A stretch of DNA of 64,000 bases from Linum tenue (Eukaryota > Streptophyta > Magnoliopsida > Malpighiales > Linaceae). The stretch spans positions 19,344,001 through 19,408,000 of the forward strand of contig CAMGYJ010000011.1 of the NCBI GenBank assembly GCA_946122785.1, written 5' to 3'. Shown piece after piece: positions 23,592 through 35,115 of the stretch. Under the pieces are notes generated by a model. The model was not told the DNA's origin, ran no database searches, and saw only the letters and a program-made list of their open reading frames with translations. The position numbers were made by a program, and so were the translations under genes. Position 1 is the first letter of the stretch. Every line of letters starts with the position of its first letter.

Positions 23592-23939
23592 TAGACCAAT
23601 TTCTTGTTCGCTTTTTTACTTTGATTACTCATCTACAAAAGATATAAAGGTAAAACATGGGTTCAATTTTGAGAGATTTGAATTTCCAGCTCTTAGAGAG
23701 TTAGAGTGCTTCACGGAGGGGCAAATATGTCAATTTAACTCCAATTAGTTGATACTTTGCGTTTTGAAATCGTCCTTTCATTGGAGATTTATGTAGTCGA
23801 ATGGGCCAACTCGAGGCGGGCCAAATCAGGGCGGGCCAGCTACGGGCCCAATCCCCTGCTGCTGAAGCAGCTGTAATTGAGTCAGGCTGCGTTTTTTTTT
23901 TTTTTTTTTGGTAAAAGGACGGATGCAGAGCATCCAGAA

Positions 23940-26900
23940 TTAGATTAAAATATCGCGCTCTTGGGAGGTTTCCCTAGCGTCATAGTTCAGCCAATACAGG
24001 AGTTTGGGGTCACACGTATCAAGATGATGCGTGCCAAAATGGAGGTCATGCCCCATGCTAGCTAAGAAATCAGCTGCAGAGTTACACTCCCTATAAACAT
24101 GGTTAATATTAACATTCCAGCTACGACTAAGGAGTTCTTTAGCTTGAAGCGCAAGAAGTCCATGGCTGCTGTTGGTATCTCCCTTCCCTTTCAAAATACT
24201 CACAGCTGTATTCGAGTCCAGATTGACTTCCACATCCCTGTATCCCTTATCCCAGGCAATCTTTAAGCCTTCAACAGCATCTTTGAGCTCGGCTCTAGTG
24301 ATGGTACAAGATCCCAGGTTACAAGCATAGGCTGTAGTGCACTTTCCAAGATGATCTCTCAGCAATCCTCCCGCAGTAGCACTTCGGTTGGAGCTCTTGT
24401 AGCTTCCATCACTTTGTAATTGGATCCATCCTTCCTTGGGTGGTTTCCATGAGAAGAACCTCCTTTCTCTGTTGGGAGTCTTGACCAGGCCAATACTAGC
24501 CGAGTTATTCACAGCATTGGTGTTGATAGCAAAGCAGGCAGAAATTCTTTTAATGAGGCCCATTTCAGAGAAGGGTTTCCCCTCCATAGCTTCCTCATTC
24601 CTCTGTTTCCATAAACACCAACAGATGATCCCAAATTCCGTCCCTTTGCTCTGATCTTTCATGTTGTTGAGCAGCCATGTTTTGAAGTCCTGGCTGGGAT
24701 CCTGAGCAGTGATGAAATAATTGAAGTGGTTCCAAACACCCTCGGGTTTTTTACAGTTACGGAGGATGTGCTCCACTGTTTCTTCCACGTTGTTGCAGTG
24801 AGGACAGTCACTGTTGGTAGTCAGTCCACGTTTTGCTCTTTCCTTGTTGGTCATCAACCTGTTATGAGTCACCAACCACATGAAGTGCTTAATCTTGCTC
24901 GGTCCTTTCCACTTCCATATCCCCTTCCAGATCGCATCTTCCTCCTTCCCAAGAGCATCAGATGCAAGGCAGTAAGCAGACTTAAGACTGAACTTGCCAT
25001 CTTGTTCAATGCCCCATCTGTGATTGTCTTCCCCCGAGCCTGGTAGAGGGACATCAGTGCCTGCAATTAAGGCCAGGATCTCGTCAGGCAGGAGATTGTT
25101 GAGCCTTCTCCAGTCCCAGTTTCCTTCCTCCGTGGTCCACTCCGCAACAGATGAGTTCAGGTCCTCCTCACTAATGTCTTCCTTAAGGAAGTCCTCGAGG
25201 ATTGTTTCGTGGTTGATCCAAGGGTGGGTCCAAAAGCCAGTTGTAGTTCCATCACAGATATTCCAGGCAGTTGCTTGTTTCATCAGTGGGATTGCTTTCA
25301 GGACAGCTTTCCACAGGCTGGAATGGTTGCTTTTCTTCATGGAGACAATCCTTCCATCCTTGTGATTGAAATACTTCCCTTGTAAAACCTGCACCCACAA
25401 CGCTTTTTCATCATTAAACATGAGCCAAGCGATCTTAATCATGTAGGCTAAGTTAAGGCATCTAGCAGACTTAAGACCAAGACCTCCCTGGTTTTTAGGT
25501 TTGCAGATGGTTTCCCAAGCAACCAGGTGGGCTTTCCTCCTTCCTTCCTGTGATCCCCAAACAAACCATCTAACCTTCCTATCAATTGCATCACAAACCG
25601 AGGCAGGGAGGATAGCAGTTTGCATTGCATAGGTGGGGATGGCATTCAAGACAGAGAGGGCAAGGGTAACTCTACCAGCAAGGGATAAAGTTTTGGCTTT
25701 CCAGCCTGTAAGTCTTTTGTCAATTTTATCCAAAATATACCTATAGGTGTTCCTAGTGATTCTTCCATGTAGAATTGGAACCCCAAGATATTTCCCTAAG
25801 TCATTGGTGGATTGGACACCTAGAATACTGCAAATGTTCTGTCTCACATCACTTCTAGTGTTAGGCGAGAAGTAAATGCGAGACTTTTCTTTGCTAATCA
25901 ACTCCCCTGAAGCTTCACAAAACCTAGTTAGGCACGACACCAAGCAAGTAGCCTGGGTGGGGGAAGCTTCAGCAAAGAGGACTAAGTCGTCTGCAAAGAA
26001 GAGGTGGGAGAAGGGGGGCCTTTTGCTGAGAGAGTCATTGGTTTCCAGGACTTGTTCTTAACCTCATTCACAATACTATGACTCAAACGTTCAATGCACA
26101 AGGTAAAGAGGTAAGGGGAGAGAGGACATCCCTGACGAAGCCCCCTGCTAGGAGTGAAACTGTCTGTCTCTCCTCCATTCCACAACACTTGGAGTTCTGT
26201 GGTGGTCACGCATTTCATGGTCATCTTCACAAAAGCAGCAGGCAGCCTGGTTGCTTCCAGTGTTTCTTTCAAGAAATCCCAGTCCAGTCTGTCATAGGCT
26301 TTTGCGAGGTCAATTTTGATCACCATTGATCCTTTCTTCCCTTTCCTTCTTGTCATAGAGTGAACAGTTTCCTGCAAAATGAGAATATTATCAGTGATAT
26401 GTCGTTGAGGAACAAAACTGGTCTGGTTAGGGTTAATAAGGTGAGGCATCAGATGCTTGAGCCTTTCAGCTAGGCATTTTGCCACCACTTTATAGCTCAC
26501 ATTACATAAACTAATAGGTCTAAAGTGAGTTATGGAAGAGGGAGAGTCAATTTTAGGAATCAGGGTGAGAAGGGTGCCATTCACCCTCCTGATTTGCTCA
26601 GGTGAGTCAAAACAAGATAAAACAAAACTGATCAGGTCAGTTCCCACATAATCCCAGCACTTTTGGAAAAAGATTGCTTGGAAGCCATCTTTTCCTGGTG
26701 CTTTCAGGGGGCTCATGTTCTTGATGATCAGTTTGATCTCCTCAGGGCTTGGGGGGCACTTAGTCCTGTTCAAAACTTCACTCTCAAGGCATGGGAAGTC
26801 AGCAGGAATGTTTGACCAGGAGTCCTTGTCCTCTTTGGTGTACTGGTTGATGAAAAAATCCCTTGCCAGACTTTGCAGTGCAGCAGGTTCCTCAATCCAG

Positions 26901-28039
26901 TTTCCCATAGAGTCCTTTAGGGTGATGATCTTGTTCTTTTTCCTTCTGCACAAGGTGCTGTTGTGGAAGAACCGTGTGTTGCTTTCTCCATGAGTCCACC
27001 AGTAAGATCTTGATTTCTGAATCCACAAAAGTTCCTCCTCCCAAAGAGTTTGTTCCAGCTCGATCCTAGTTGTGTTTTCTTGTTCCAGCGAATGAGGGGT
27101 GGGTCTCCTTTCATTAAGAAATTCCAGGGAGTTCAGCTTATTGAGGAGGGTCTTCTTCCTCCTGAAAATGTTTCCAAACACCTTCCTGTTCCACTCCTGA
27201 AGCTTGGAGGCAAGAATCTGCAAGGAGGGAAGGAGATCGTTGCCAGTCTGCCAATTCTCATTGATGAAAGGGAAGAAATTGTCATGGGAAAGCCAAGGGG
27301 CAAGGAAATGGAATCTTCTCACCAGGTTATCTTCACTGTGTTGTCTTGTGGAGCAAGTAAGGAGAGGGCGATGGTCTGACTTCAGCCGTGTCAAGTGAAG
27401 AACATTGGACTCAGGGAATTGCTGGTGCCACTCAAGGTTGCAGAGGCTTCTGTCTAATCTTTCTTTAACTCTCCCTGAGCTCTTGAACCAGGTGAAGTTT
27501 GGTCCAGAAAATCCCATGTCAAGGAGTCCACAGTCTTTGATGCATTCATTGAAGTCCTTGGTCTTAGCATGGTTGAAAGGGGCCCCTCCTGCCTTCTCTG
27601 ACGAGTTGGTAATGGAGTTGAAGTCCCCAGTGATCATCCAGGGGATGTTGGTACGTCTACCAACGCTTCTAAGGGCATCCCACATGTCCATTCTCTCAAA
27701 ATCACGAGGGCTGGCATAGATGGCTGAGAAGTGGCAGAAAGTCTTCCTACTCCGTGAGCATTTGAAGTGAATGTACTGTTTCTGCTTGTCTTCCTCCTCC
27801 AGATTGAGCTGAGTGCTGTCCCACAGGACCCAAATCCCCCCACTAAATCCTGTTGCATCAGAGATACAATGGGAGTCAAACCCCATCTTCTTGATAACAT
27901 CCAGGGCATCATTACCACTAATTATAGGTTCAAAGATACAGACTATATTTGGTTTATAGAGGTTCTTATATAACTCAAAAGTAGGTAGAAACTTAGGGTG
28001 CTTAGCACCCCTGCAATTCCAGGAGAAGACTTTAATCAT
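23940..28039 (-). pseudogene. LINE ORF2: endonuclease, reverse transcriptase, RNase H (one frameshift)
   Basis: Starting MIKVFSWNCRGA at 28039, the product has an apurinic-type endonuclease (WNCRG, FEPI, TGDFNS, SDHRPLL), a reverse transcriptase (APGKDGFQAIFFQKCW, FRPISLCNVSYKVVAK, IKIDLAKAYDRLDW, GLRQGCPLSPYLF), and, after a frame change near 26000-26020 in a G-rich run, the catalytic FADD (25986-25997). Then come the zinc-binding module (CPHCNN...VEHILRNC) and a C-terminal RNase H (LQSDGSYKSSNRSATAGGLL, ITRAELKDAV, VNLDSN, NSAADFLA), ending at 23940. Apart from that single frameshift just before the catalytic motif, all about 1,350 codons are open, so the copy is young. The RNase H domain marks the plant L1 subgroup that carries it. 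Confidence 0.93.
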
Positions 28040-28077
28040 AGAAAAATTAAAGAAACTTCCCTGACATGACCAGAAGG

Positions 28078-29489
28078 TCAGGATGGAACATTGTCGACGG
28101 CCATTACCGTCTCATCCTCCTTCGACTCCCCTTTGGCATCATTTGCTTTTGGTGGAGTAGCATTTTCTGGCTTTAGGACCTCCTTCCCTGGACTGGCTTT
28201 GAAATCCAGCTTCCTGGGTTGGTTAACCCCATTTTCTGGAGGTTGTGATTTTGGCTTCCATCCATCTTTGGTTTCTTTCCCAGGGGACATGCCTTTCATC
28301 TTCGGTTGGTGCCCTTTTATGGCACCAACAGACGAAATTTTGCCCTTCCCTTGTTTTGTGTCACTGCTGCTGATTTTGCTTGTTTCACCTTGGCTCTGTG
28401 ACTGTTTTGGATGGGCAGGTAATCCCTCTTCCTTTTTCTTCCCTGTCTTTATCTCTTTAGCTGGAATGGCGGCTTCCTGCTGAGGCTTCACAATCTGTGT
28501 CCTGCTCACTGTTTTCTGGATGTTATTTTCAGGGGTGGTCTTCTGGTTCCCCTTCCTGTTCATTTCCTTGCTGTGTTTATCCTCCCTTTTTTCTCCTTTG
28601 ACTCTTTCTCTTCTTCCTGTGGAGTATCTCTGCTCTTCTTCCCCCCTAGTTTTTTTTCTTCTTTCTTCCCTTTATCTCCACCTTCTGTTCCATCTACCTC
28701 CATCTGGTCTGCTTGTTCTGCCTCCCTCTGATCATTCTGTTCTTGTTCTTCCTCTACTTCCTCCCCTTCCTCATTTCCATCTTCTTCTACCTCCAAAGCA
28801 GTAAACTGGGAGCCTGAGGCATTCTTTCGTTGTTCTTCCTTCTTGTTGTTGTTTTCAGTTTTTTTCACTGTCTGTCTTCTTCTTCTGGCCCGTGTAGCCA
28901 ACATCCAGGGTCCAAAGCCCTCAGTGATTTCTGGTCTGACTTCCAGGTTTTTGCTAGGTATCATTTGATCTTTGGACTTCTCTTCTGGTGATAGAACAGT
29001 ACCCTCCAGGCGGATTGGGCATTTTTCTTCTTTGTGTCCATAATGACCACATTCAAAGCAGACAATATGTAATCCTTCATATTCAACTCTTCTCACTCTT
29101 CTCTTCAATCTATATTTCGAAACCAATTTCTTCCTAAGATCAATTTCCACACAGATTCTAGCATAATTTCCCCGGAATCCATTAGCTGTATTGTAGTCTA
29201 TCTTTTCGACTCTACCCAGTTTCTCACCTATGCTGTAAAGGATCTCCTCATCAAAGTAAGCAAGAGGCAGTCTCGGGAGTCTTACCCAAACTGAGGTTCT
29301 GTCGATTGTGTCATAGTCTGGATCAAAATCGAGCCTCCATGGTTCTGCAACGATGTAATGGTCTTCCACCGTCCAGGGTCCTCCGTACAAGGCTCGATCG
29401 TGATCCAACTGAGAGTCGAAAATTGCTTGGTAGTATCCGTTGCCGATGTCACCAATCTTGATTCCTCCGGTTTTGGCCCACATTTTCAA
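28078..29489 (-). pseudogene. LINE ORF1: DUF4283 and zinc-knuckle nucleic-acid-binding protein
   Basis: The first frame (29489-28560) begins inside the DUF4283 domain (YYQAIFDSQLDHDRALYGGPW, then WVRLPRLPLAYFDEEIL) and carries a CCHC knuckle, CFECGHYGHKEEKC, followed by a long basic/acidic low-complexity tail. It ends in TGA, overlapping the ATG of a second frame (28563-28078) that encodes a lysine/proline-rich tail. The two frames probably were one ORF1 divided by a frameshift at the ATGA overlap. ORF2 starts about 40 bases downstream, normal spacing for a two-ORF LINE RNA. The protein would coat the LINE RNA. Confidence 0.85.
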
Positions 29490-29714
29490 TCGTCCGTTTC
29501 ACTAGGTTTTTATATCCCCTCCCCCGCGTGTTGACTGTTGACCATTACCCATTTAAGTTCATTCCATTTTTTTTTTCCGCCAGAGACTCAAAATCTCTCT
29601 AAATAAGCTGCAAGGAATAGTAATACACTTAATCATCTAATTACATGAAAAAATATATAATAAATATAAAATATGTTAAAAAAAATAATGATAATTATTA
29701 GATAAAATACACAT

Positions 29715-30265
29715 GCATGTGTACCATCAGATGGGTTCAGGTTGGTTAGCGATAAAACCATGTCCACTCATTACTTGCATATTCGGATTCGGATTTTATT
29801 CGTACCCAGTGAAATTTTTTTGGGTTCAAGTCTTACCCTATCTGACTCTGTCGAATTCAGGTGGGTATCCACGTTTGTGGATATTTTTATGTCAAATCAA
29901 GACGTTGATGTATTTTGGAAATACTTAAGATTGCGATGGAGAAATCGATAAAGAGGAGGAAGAGATTGGAAATACTTAAATAAACTTTTATTATATACAG
30001 AATAGTGTAAAGAGATCGGGAAGGATTATGAAGAAACGAGGTGGATCCTCCAATGATAATAATCAATTCATTTTAAATTATGTAACTCACTAATAGGGAG
30101 GGCAAAAATACCCGAAACTATGGATATCTTCCCGAATCCGACCTAATCGGGTAAGGTCAAACCCGAACCCGAAGGTTTTTAAGCGTGTACGGGTAAAACT
30201 CGAACCCGAATATTGTGGTGAAGGGTGGGCATGGTTTTCTCACTATCTAACCCAAACCCGCACGA
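29715..30265. repeat. Degenerate inverted-repeat element with ACCCGAA words
   Basis: Near the left GGTTGGTTAGCGATAAAACC is mirrored near the right (reverse complement GGTTTGGGTTAGATAGTGAG, then AAAACCATGCCCACC). Between them lie several ACCCGAA/TTCGGGT words. This resembles decayed non-autonomous DNA elements common in plants; no target duplication is evident. Confidence 0.35.
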
Positions 30266-30949
30266 TTATTTACATGGATATTTATTTTTTCTAGAATTTA
30301 TTATTATTTTTCTCAACACATTTTATACGTGATAGGATATTTTGTGTTAAATCGTTTTTCAATAGTTTCATACTATTAAAACTCATTACCCGCTTGAGCT
30401 TAGATACACTATTTTACTGGTCAGCCCACCGACAAGATACAATTTTGTAAATACTGATTAAACTTTAGAATATGGTAGTCATACCATCATATTTTTATAT
30501 CATAGAAATCGTTACTAACCAGGGTTTTGTTTTCAGCCAAAGCGTAAAACATTCTCAGTTAAATAGGGTTTTTGTTTTCAAGTTTTGCTATACAATGGCC
30601 AGAAGAAGAAAAACATAATGTTTATAAATGGGCCATTTTCTTATTACCGAGTTTCGTGAATCGTGAGCCCCATTCTCTTAACCCATAAGTTCATTACTTT
30701 CGTCTTCCCTTTCCCTTTTCAATCGTCGAATTTGAGTATCCCAGTGATATTTACCCTTCTTCATAAATCTAATAACGAGAGTTTCGTAAGGGGACTACAA
30801 CAGGCTACCATTAGACAAAATATCTCTACGAGAGTCTTTATGGAATGTACTTGCTTTTGTCGTTCGGTCAAAATTGTCTTTCTAACTTCTAGATTCATTA
30901 GGCTTTTTAGGTTAGACTATCGCAAGAAGATGTGTATTTTCTTTTAATC
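30266..30949. other. AT-rich spacer without recognised features
   Basis: I find no convincing gene. A 94-codon plus-strand frame at 30663-30947 has no recognisable motif and a composition expected by chance. Confidence 0.4.
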
Positions 30950-32770
30950 TCTAAAAGCTAATTATATTATAGTCCAAATTGATTTTTGGGGCAGACATAT
31001 AACAATTAAATTTGGAGATGAATCTCTGGTACGGGGAGGAGTCTAACTCCTTCACCTATTGTGGGAAATATTGCACTAATTTTGTTGAATATGACAGTAA
31101 GCTTTTTATCGGGGTGACATTTCAAAATATGTCTATAAGCTAATTATATCTTTTTAGCTCTATAAGCTAATTATATAACATAGTTCAAACAGAATTTTGG
31201 GGGTTAGGTATGTAAAAATTTAATGAGGTGATGAATTTTTGGTACTGGGTGGAGTCTAACTCCTTGACCTGTTGTAGAAGGATTACAACAATTTTGTTGA
31301 ATATATGATTAAGCTTTTATCAGTGTGATATTTCAAAATCTGTCTCAATAAGTTAATTATTTCATTTTAGCTCTATAAGCTAATATATTATAGTTCAAAT
31401 TGAATTTTGGGGGATTAGGCATGTAATAATTATATTTGTAGATGAATCTTTGGTACGGACATGAGTCTAACTTCTTTGTCTGTTGTGGAAAGGATTGCAA
31501 CAATTTTGTTGAATATGTTATTAAGCATTTTATCAGGATGATCTGTATCTATAAGCTAATTATATCTTTTTAACTGTATACGCTAATTATATTATAGTTC
31601 AAATTGAATTTTGGTGGTTGGACATGTAACAATTAAATTTGGAGATGAATCTTTGGTACGGAGAGGAGTCTAACTCCTTAGCCTATTGTGGGAAGAATTA
31701 CAACAATTTTGTTAAATATGTTATTGACCTTTTTATCGGGGTGAGATTTCAAAATCCGGCTCTATAAGCTAATTATATCATAGTTCAAATTGAATTTTGG
31801 GAGTTAGGCATGTAACAATTAAATTTGGAGATGAATCTTTGGTATTGGGAGGAGTATAACTCGACCTGTTGTGAGAAGAATCACAACAATTTTCTTCATT
31901 ATGGTAATAAGCTTTTTATCAGGGAGAGATTTCAAAATCTATCTATATAAGCTAATTATATCATTTTAGCTCTACTAGCTAATTATATTATAGTTCAAAT
32001 TGAATTTTTGGGATTAGGCAAGTAACAATTAAATTTAGAGATGAATCTTTGGTATGAGAGGAGTCTAACTCCTTGACCTTTTGTGAAAGGATTGCATCAA
32101 TTTTATTGAATATTTTATTAAGCTTTTTATCGGGGCGAGATTTCAAAATCAGGCTGTATAAGCTATATATCACACTTCAAATATATTTTTGGTTGTTAGG
32201 CATGTAACAATTACATCTGGAGATAAATCTTTGGTAATGGGAGGAGTCTAACTCGACCTGTTGTGAGAAGGATTACAACAATTTTGTTAAATATGTTATT
32301 AAGTTTTTTATCAGGGTAAGATTTCAAAATACATCTCTATAAGCTAATTATACCATTTTAGCTCTATACGTTAATTATATCATTTTAGCTCTATAAGCTA
32401 ATTATATTTGAGTTCAAATTGAATTTTGGGGTTAGGCATATAACAATTAAATTTGAAAATGAATCTTTGGTACGGGAGGAGTCTAACTCCTTGACCTGTT
32501 GTGGGAAGGATGAAAACAATTTGTTGAATATCTTATTAAGCTTTTTATCGGGGGTGAGATTTCAAAATTAGTCTCTATAAGCTACTTATCTATTTTTAGC
32601 TCTATAAGCTAATTATATCATATTCAAATTGAATTTTGGGGGTAAGCCATGTAACAAATAAATTTGGAGATGAATCTTTGGTACTGGAAGGAGTCTAACT
32701 CCTTGACATGTTGTTGGAAGGATTGCAACAATTTTGTTGAATATGTTATAATGCTTATTTCTTGGACAAG
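30950..32770. repeat. Satellite-like tandem array, nine units of ~185-235 bp
   Basis: The word GATGAATCTTTGGTA, or a close variant, occurs about nine times at roughly 31021, 31230, 31443, 31645, 31830, 32040, 32223, 32458 and 32667. Each unit also holds CAAATTGAATTTTGGGGG, a palindromic GGAGTCTAACTCC, GACCTGTTGTGGGAAGGATT and AAGCTTTTTATCGGGGTGAG. Unit length varies partly with the number of short CTCTATAAGCTAATTATAT sub-repeats at the join. There are no long frames. Confidence 0.9.
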
Positions 32771-33427
32771 ATTTAAAAATATGTCTTTTTTGGTTACCGA
32801 GGGATCATAAGATCTTGGTGATATTTAGCTTTCAATTTATTGGGTGCTTGATTTATGCCTCTAATCTCTTCTGTGCTTATTAGGAGGTTGAATATCAAAT
32901 TTGGGTGTAGCACTTTCGGTTATTCATTTGTGACTATCGATGACGTGCTCTTTAATTTCAAATCATACAATTTTACATCTATAAACCGTGTCGTGAATAT
33001 CAACAAAGATGATAAATACTGAAAAATATTTTCATGAATATAATGGACTATATCAAAGATTACCATAAACGCTTTCTTTGTAAATATGATGTATATCTTT
33101 GCTATTTATACGCTTTATAAATGTGGCAACATATACGAAAACATAATAATCAAACTCATTTGGTCAACGGGCCGGATCCGGTGCTATTTTTTTAAATGGG
33201 GAATTCTGTTGTGTATTCACGGCATCGGTACCGTCATATTTTCATAACCGGTTAAGATGAATTGGTTAGGGATTTATTGGATGGGCCATTGGGCTTGATT
33301 TACTTATTTAATTAATAAAACATAAATTAAAAAGCACAAGCAAATAAAGACAGCCACGATTTCCTTTCTCTTCCACTCTGTTATTGATGCTTCCTCTGTG
33401 AAGCAATGCGCCAATTCCAAAGTCGAG
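32771..33427. other. Spacer between satellite array and hAT element
   Basis: AT-rich, with no coding frame I can support. The last 100 bases (CCACGATTTCCTTTCTCTTCC onward) are less AT-rich and could belong to a host transcript, but nothing decisive is visible. Confidence 0.35.
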
Positions 33428-33627
33428 TCGGCAAACACAGGCGGAGGCAGGGTGATCAACGTATATTTGTACAGATCGAATAAAACATTTATAAATAACA
33501 TAAAGTTATTTTAACATTACAATATAACTCATCACTTATTCATTAATTCACAAAAAATAATTGAAGTATTGGTTTCATTCATGACCCTATCATTTCACAA
33601 ACACTGGTTAGGTATTATCACGATAGT

Positions 33628-34967
33628 TGATAGACCGATATTTACACATGTTTTCACCCATTTTCTGAAGCCGTTTGAGATGTGGATCCTAGTGTTTTAA
33701 GCCGATTTCACGCTAGGGTGTGTGTTTATGTCATATTTCAGGTCCCGGCGTTGGAATCGAGGCGGAGAAACAAGTTCTGGGTCGAAAGGAGCGAAGTTGT
33801 GTCGAAGGGGGCTGCAGGAGGAAAATACCCGGTCATATGGCAAAATACCCGACCGGGTATTTATCGTTTTCGGCACCCGTGAGAAACAGAGGGGGGCCCG
33901 GGCAAACGCCTTAAATCCCCGGTCGGGGATTACGAGAAGAGACCGGGGATTTTCTCCTTTAATGAAACGGTGTGTTTTGAAAATACCCGGTCGAAACCCT
34001 AAATACCCGACCGGGTATTTCGACCGGGTATCGCGAGGGCAGCTGATAAAAGAGAAAGAAGGCCAATTTTCAGAGGGTTCCGAGTTTTTGAGAGAGAAAG
34101 CGATACCTAGAGAGAGAAAGCGACGAACCAGAGTTCCCAAGCGCCATAGATCGATCTTCAACACCATTGGAGCCCGGTTTGAGCTTGGAGAAATGCGATT
34201 AAACGTCCAGGAGCAGAAATCCATCTTCACAGTATGATTTCCGCGTCTGAATCTGCTTTTGCTTCTTTCTCTATGGAGTAGTTTCCCCCGTTCATCTGGG
34301 TATGGGGAACCCTAGATTTGTATGCTAGGTCTGATTGTATGAATCCAAGTACAGAGTTTGTGAATTGATTATATTCGATTGAGGTTTGAATGATTGAATG
34401 ACTTGAATCCTGATCAAATTCCTGTTGTTTCTGCTTTGACCTGGAATGAGAATATCTGCCTAGGTTGATAGAGTACCCTTAATCGAAGGTGGCGAATTGG
34501 TGACTTTAGTCAAGGAGCCAATTCGTTATTCTGTACCGAAGTCTATTCGGTAGTGGAGGTTTGGTTCATTAGGGCCTCAATCTGTTTACTCCGGTGGAGG
34601 TTAGTCGCCCGCTAAAGACTCAGATTGAGAGGGTCTGGAGACCTTTAGTCGAGACTTCAGGCTAATTGAGAACCTTCCGCAGTATAACTTTCATGAAAAC
34701 TGAACTTGGTAAATTGCAATACGACTTAACTGCAGTCTAGGGGGATCCATATCCGGGTGACCTCTCTTGACTTGACAACAACCGTTTATTTGCTTTGTGT
34801 TTTGTTTGCTTGAGTTGCACTAAAATTTCACCGCTAAATAACAAGAATTCACCGAGTAGTCATCACATCTAGGACCCGGGTTGACAATAAAACCCAAACC
34901 CGCTATACTACGCTTTAGGAAGTGGTTGCACTTGGCCATTTTCTAGAGTGACAGTAGGAGCTAGTCA
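33628..34967 (+). repeat. 5' LTR of the TR-GAG element
   Basis: 1340 bp, starting TGATAGACCGATATTTACAC and ending GAGCTAGTCA. About 190-410 bases in, it holds a palindromic block: AATACCCGACCGGGTATT twice (about 33842 and 34000) and the variant AATCCCCGGTCGGGGATT. Confidence 0.95.
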
Positions 34968-34973
34968 AGTTTT

Positions 34974-34991
34974 TGGCGCCGTTGCCGGGGA
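34974..34991 (+). promoter_or_regulatory. Primer-binding site, tRNA-Asp
   Basis: TGGCGCCGTTGCCGGGGA is fully complementary to the 18-nt 3' end of plant tRNA-Asp as I know it (ending CGGCGCCA). It lies 6 bases after the LTR end, as in Athila-type elements. Confidence 0.88.
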
Positions 34992-35115
34992 CGGCTAGGT
35001 TGTTGAAGAAAAGTGATCTCTGTTACTTTAGCATTTTCATTTTCGCATTGAGTTTTTGTTTTTTCCCACTTGTGCCTTCACGGGTTTGCATTGCTTGATT
35101 GTGTGCAGATAGTGC

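Larger units (their letters stand above)
23892..29500 (-). mobile_element. L1-like LINE retrotransposon, probably 5'-truncated
   Basis: A 17-base poly-T at 23892-23908 is the poly(A) tail read on the plus strand. Minus-strand ORF1 (DUF4283, zinc knuckle) and ORF2 (endonuclease, reverse transcriptase, RNase H) follow the plant L1 order. ORF1 begins in the middle of its usual DUF4283 domain, so the 5' end is probably cut near 29490-29510. I could not find a matching target-site duplication. Confidence 0.9.

Noticed and set aside
23860..29600. Target-site duplication for the LINE
   Set aside because: I compared the bases before the poly-T (TTGAGTCAGGCTGCG) with 29490-29720 by eye and found no convincing match.
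30663..30947. 94-codon plus-strand frame
   Set aside because: No motif, AT-rich spacer, no splice or promoter context.
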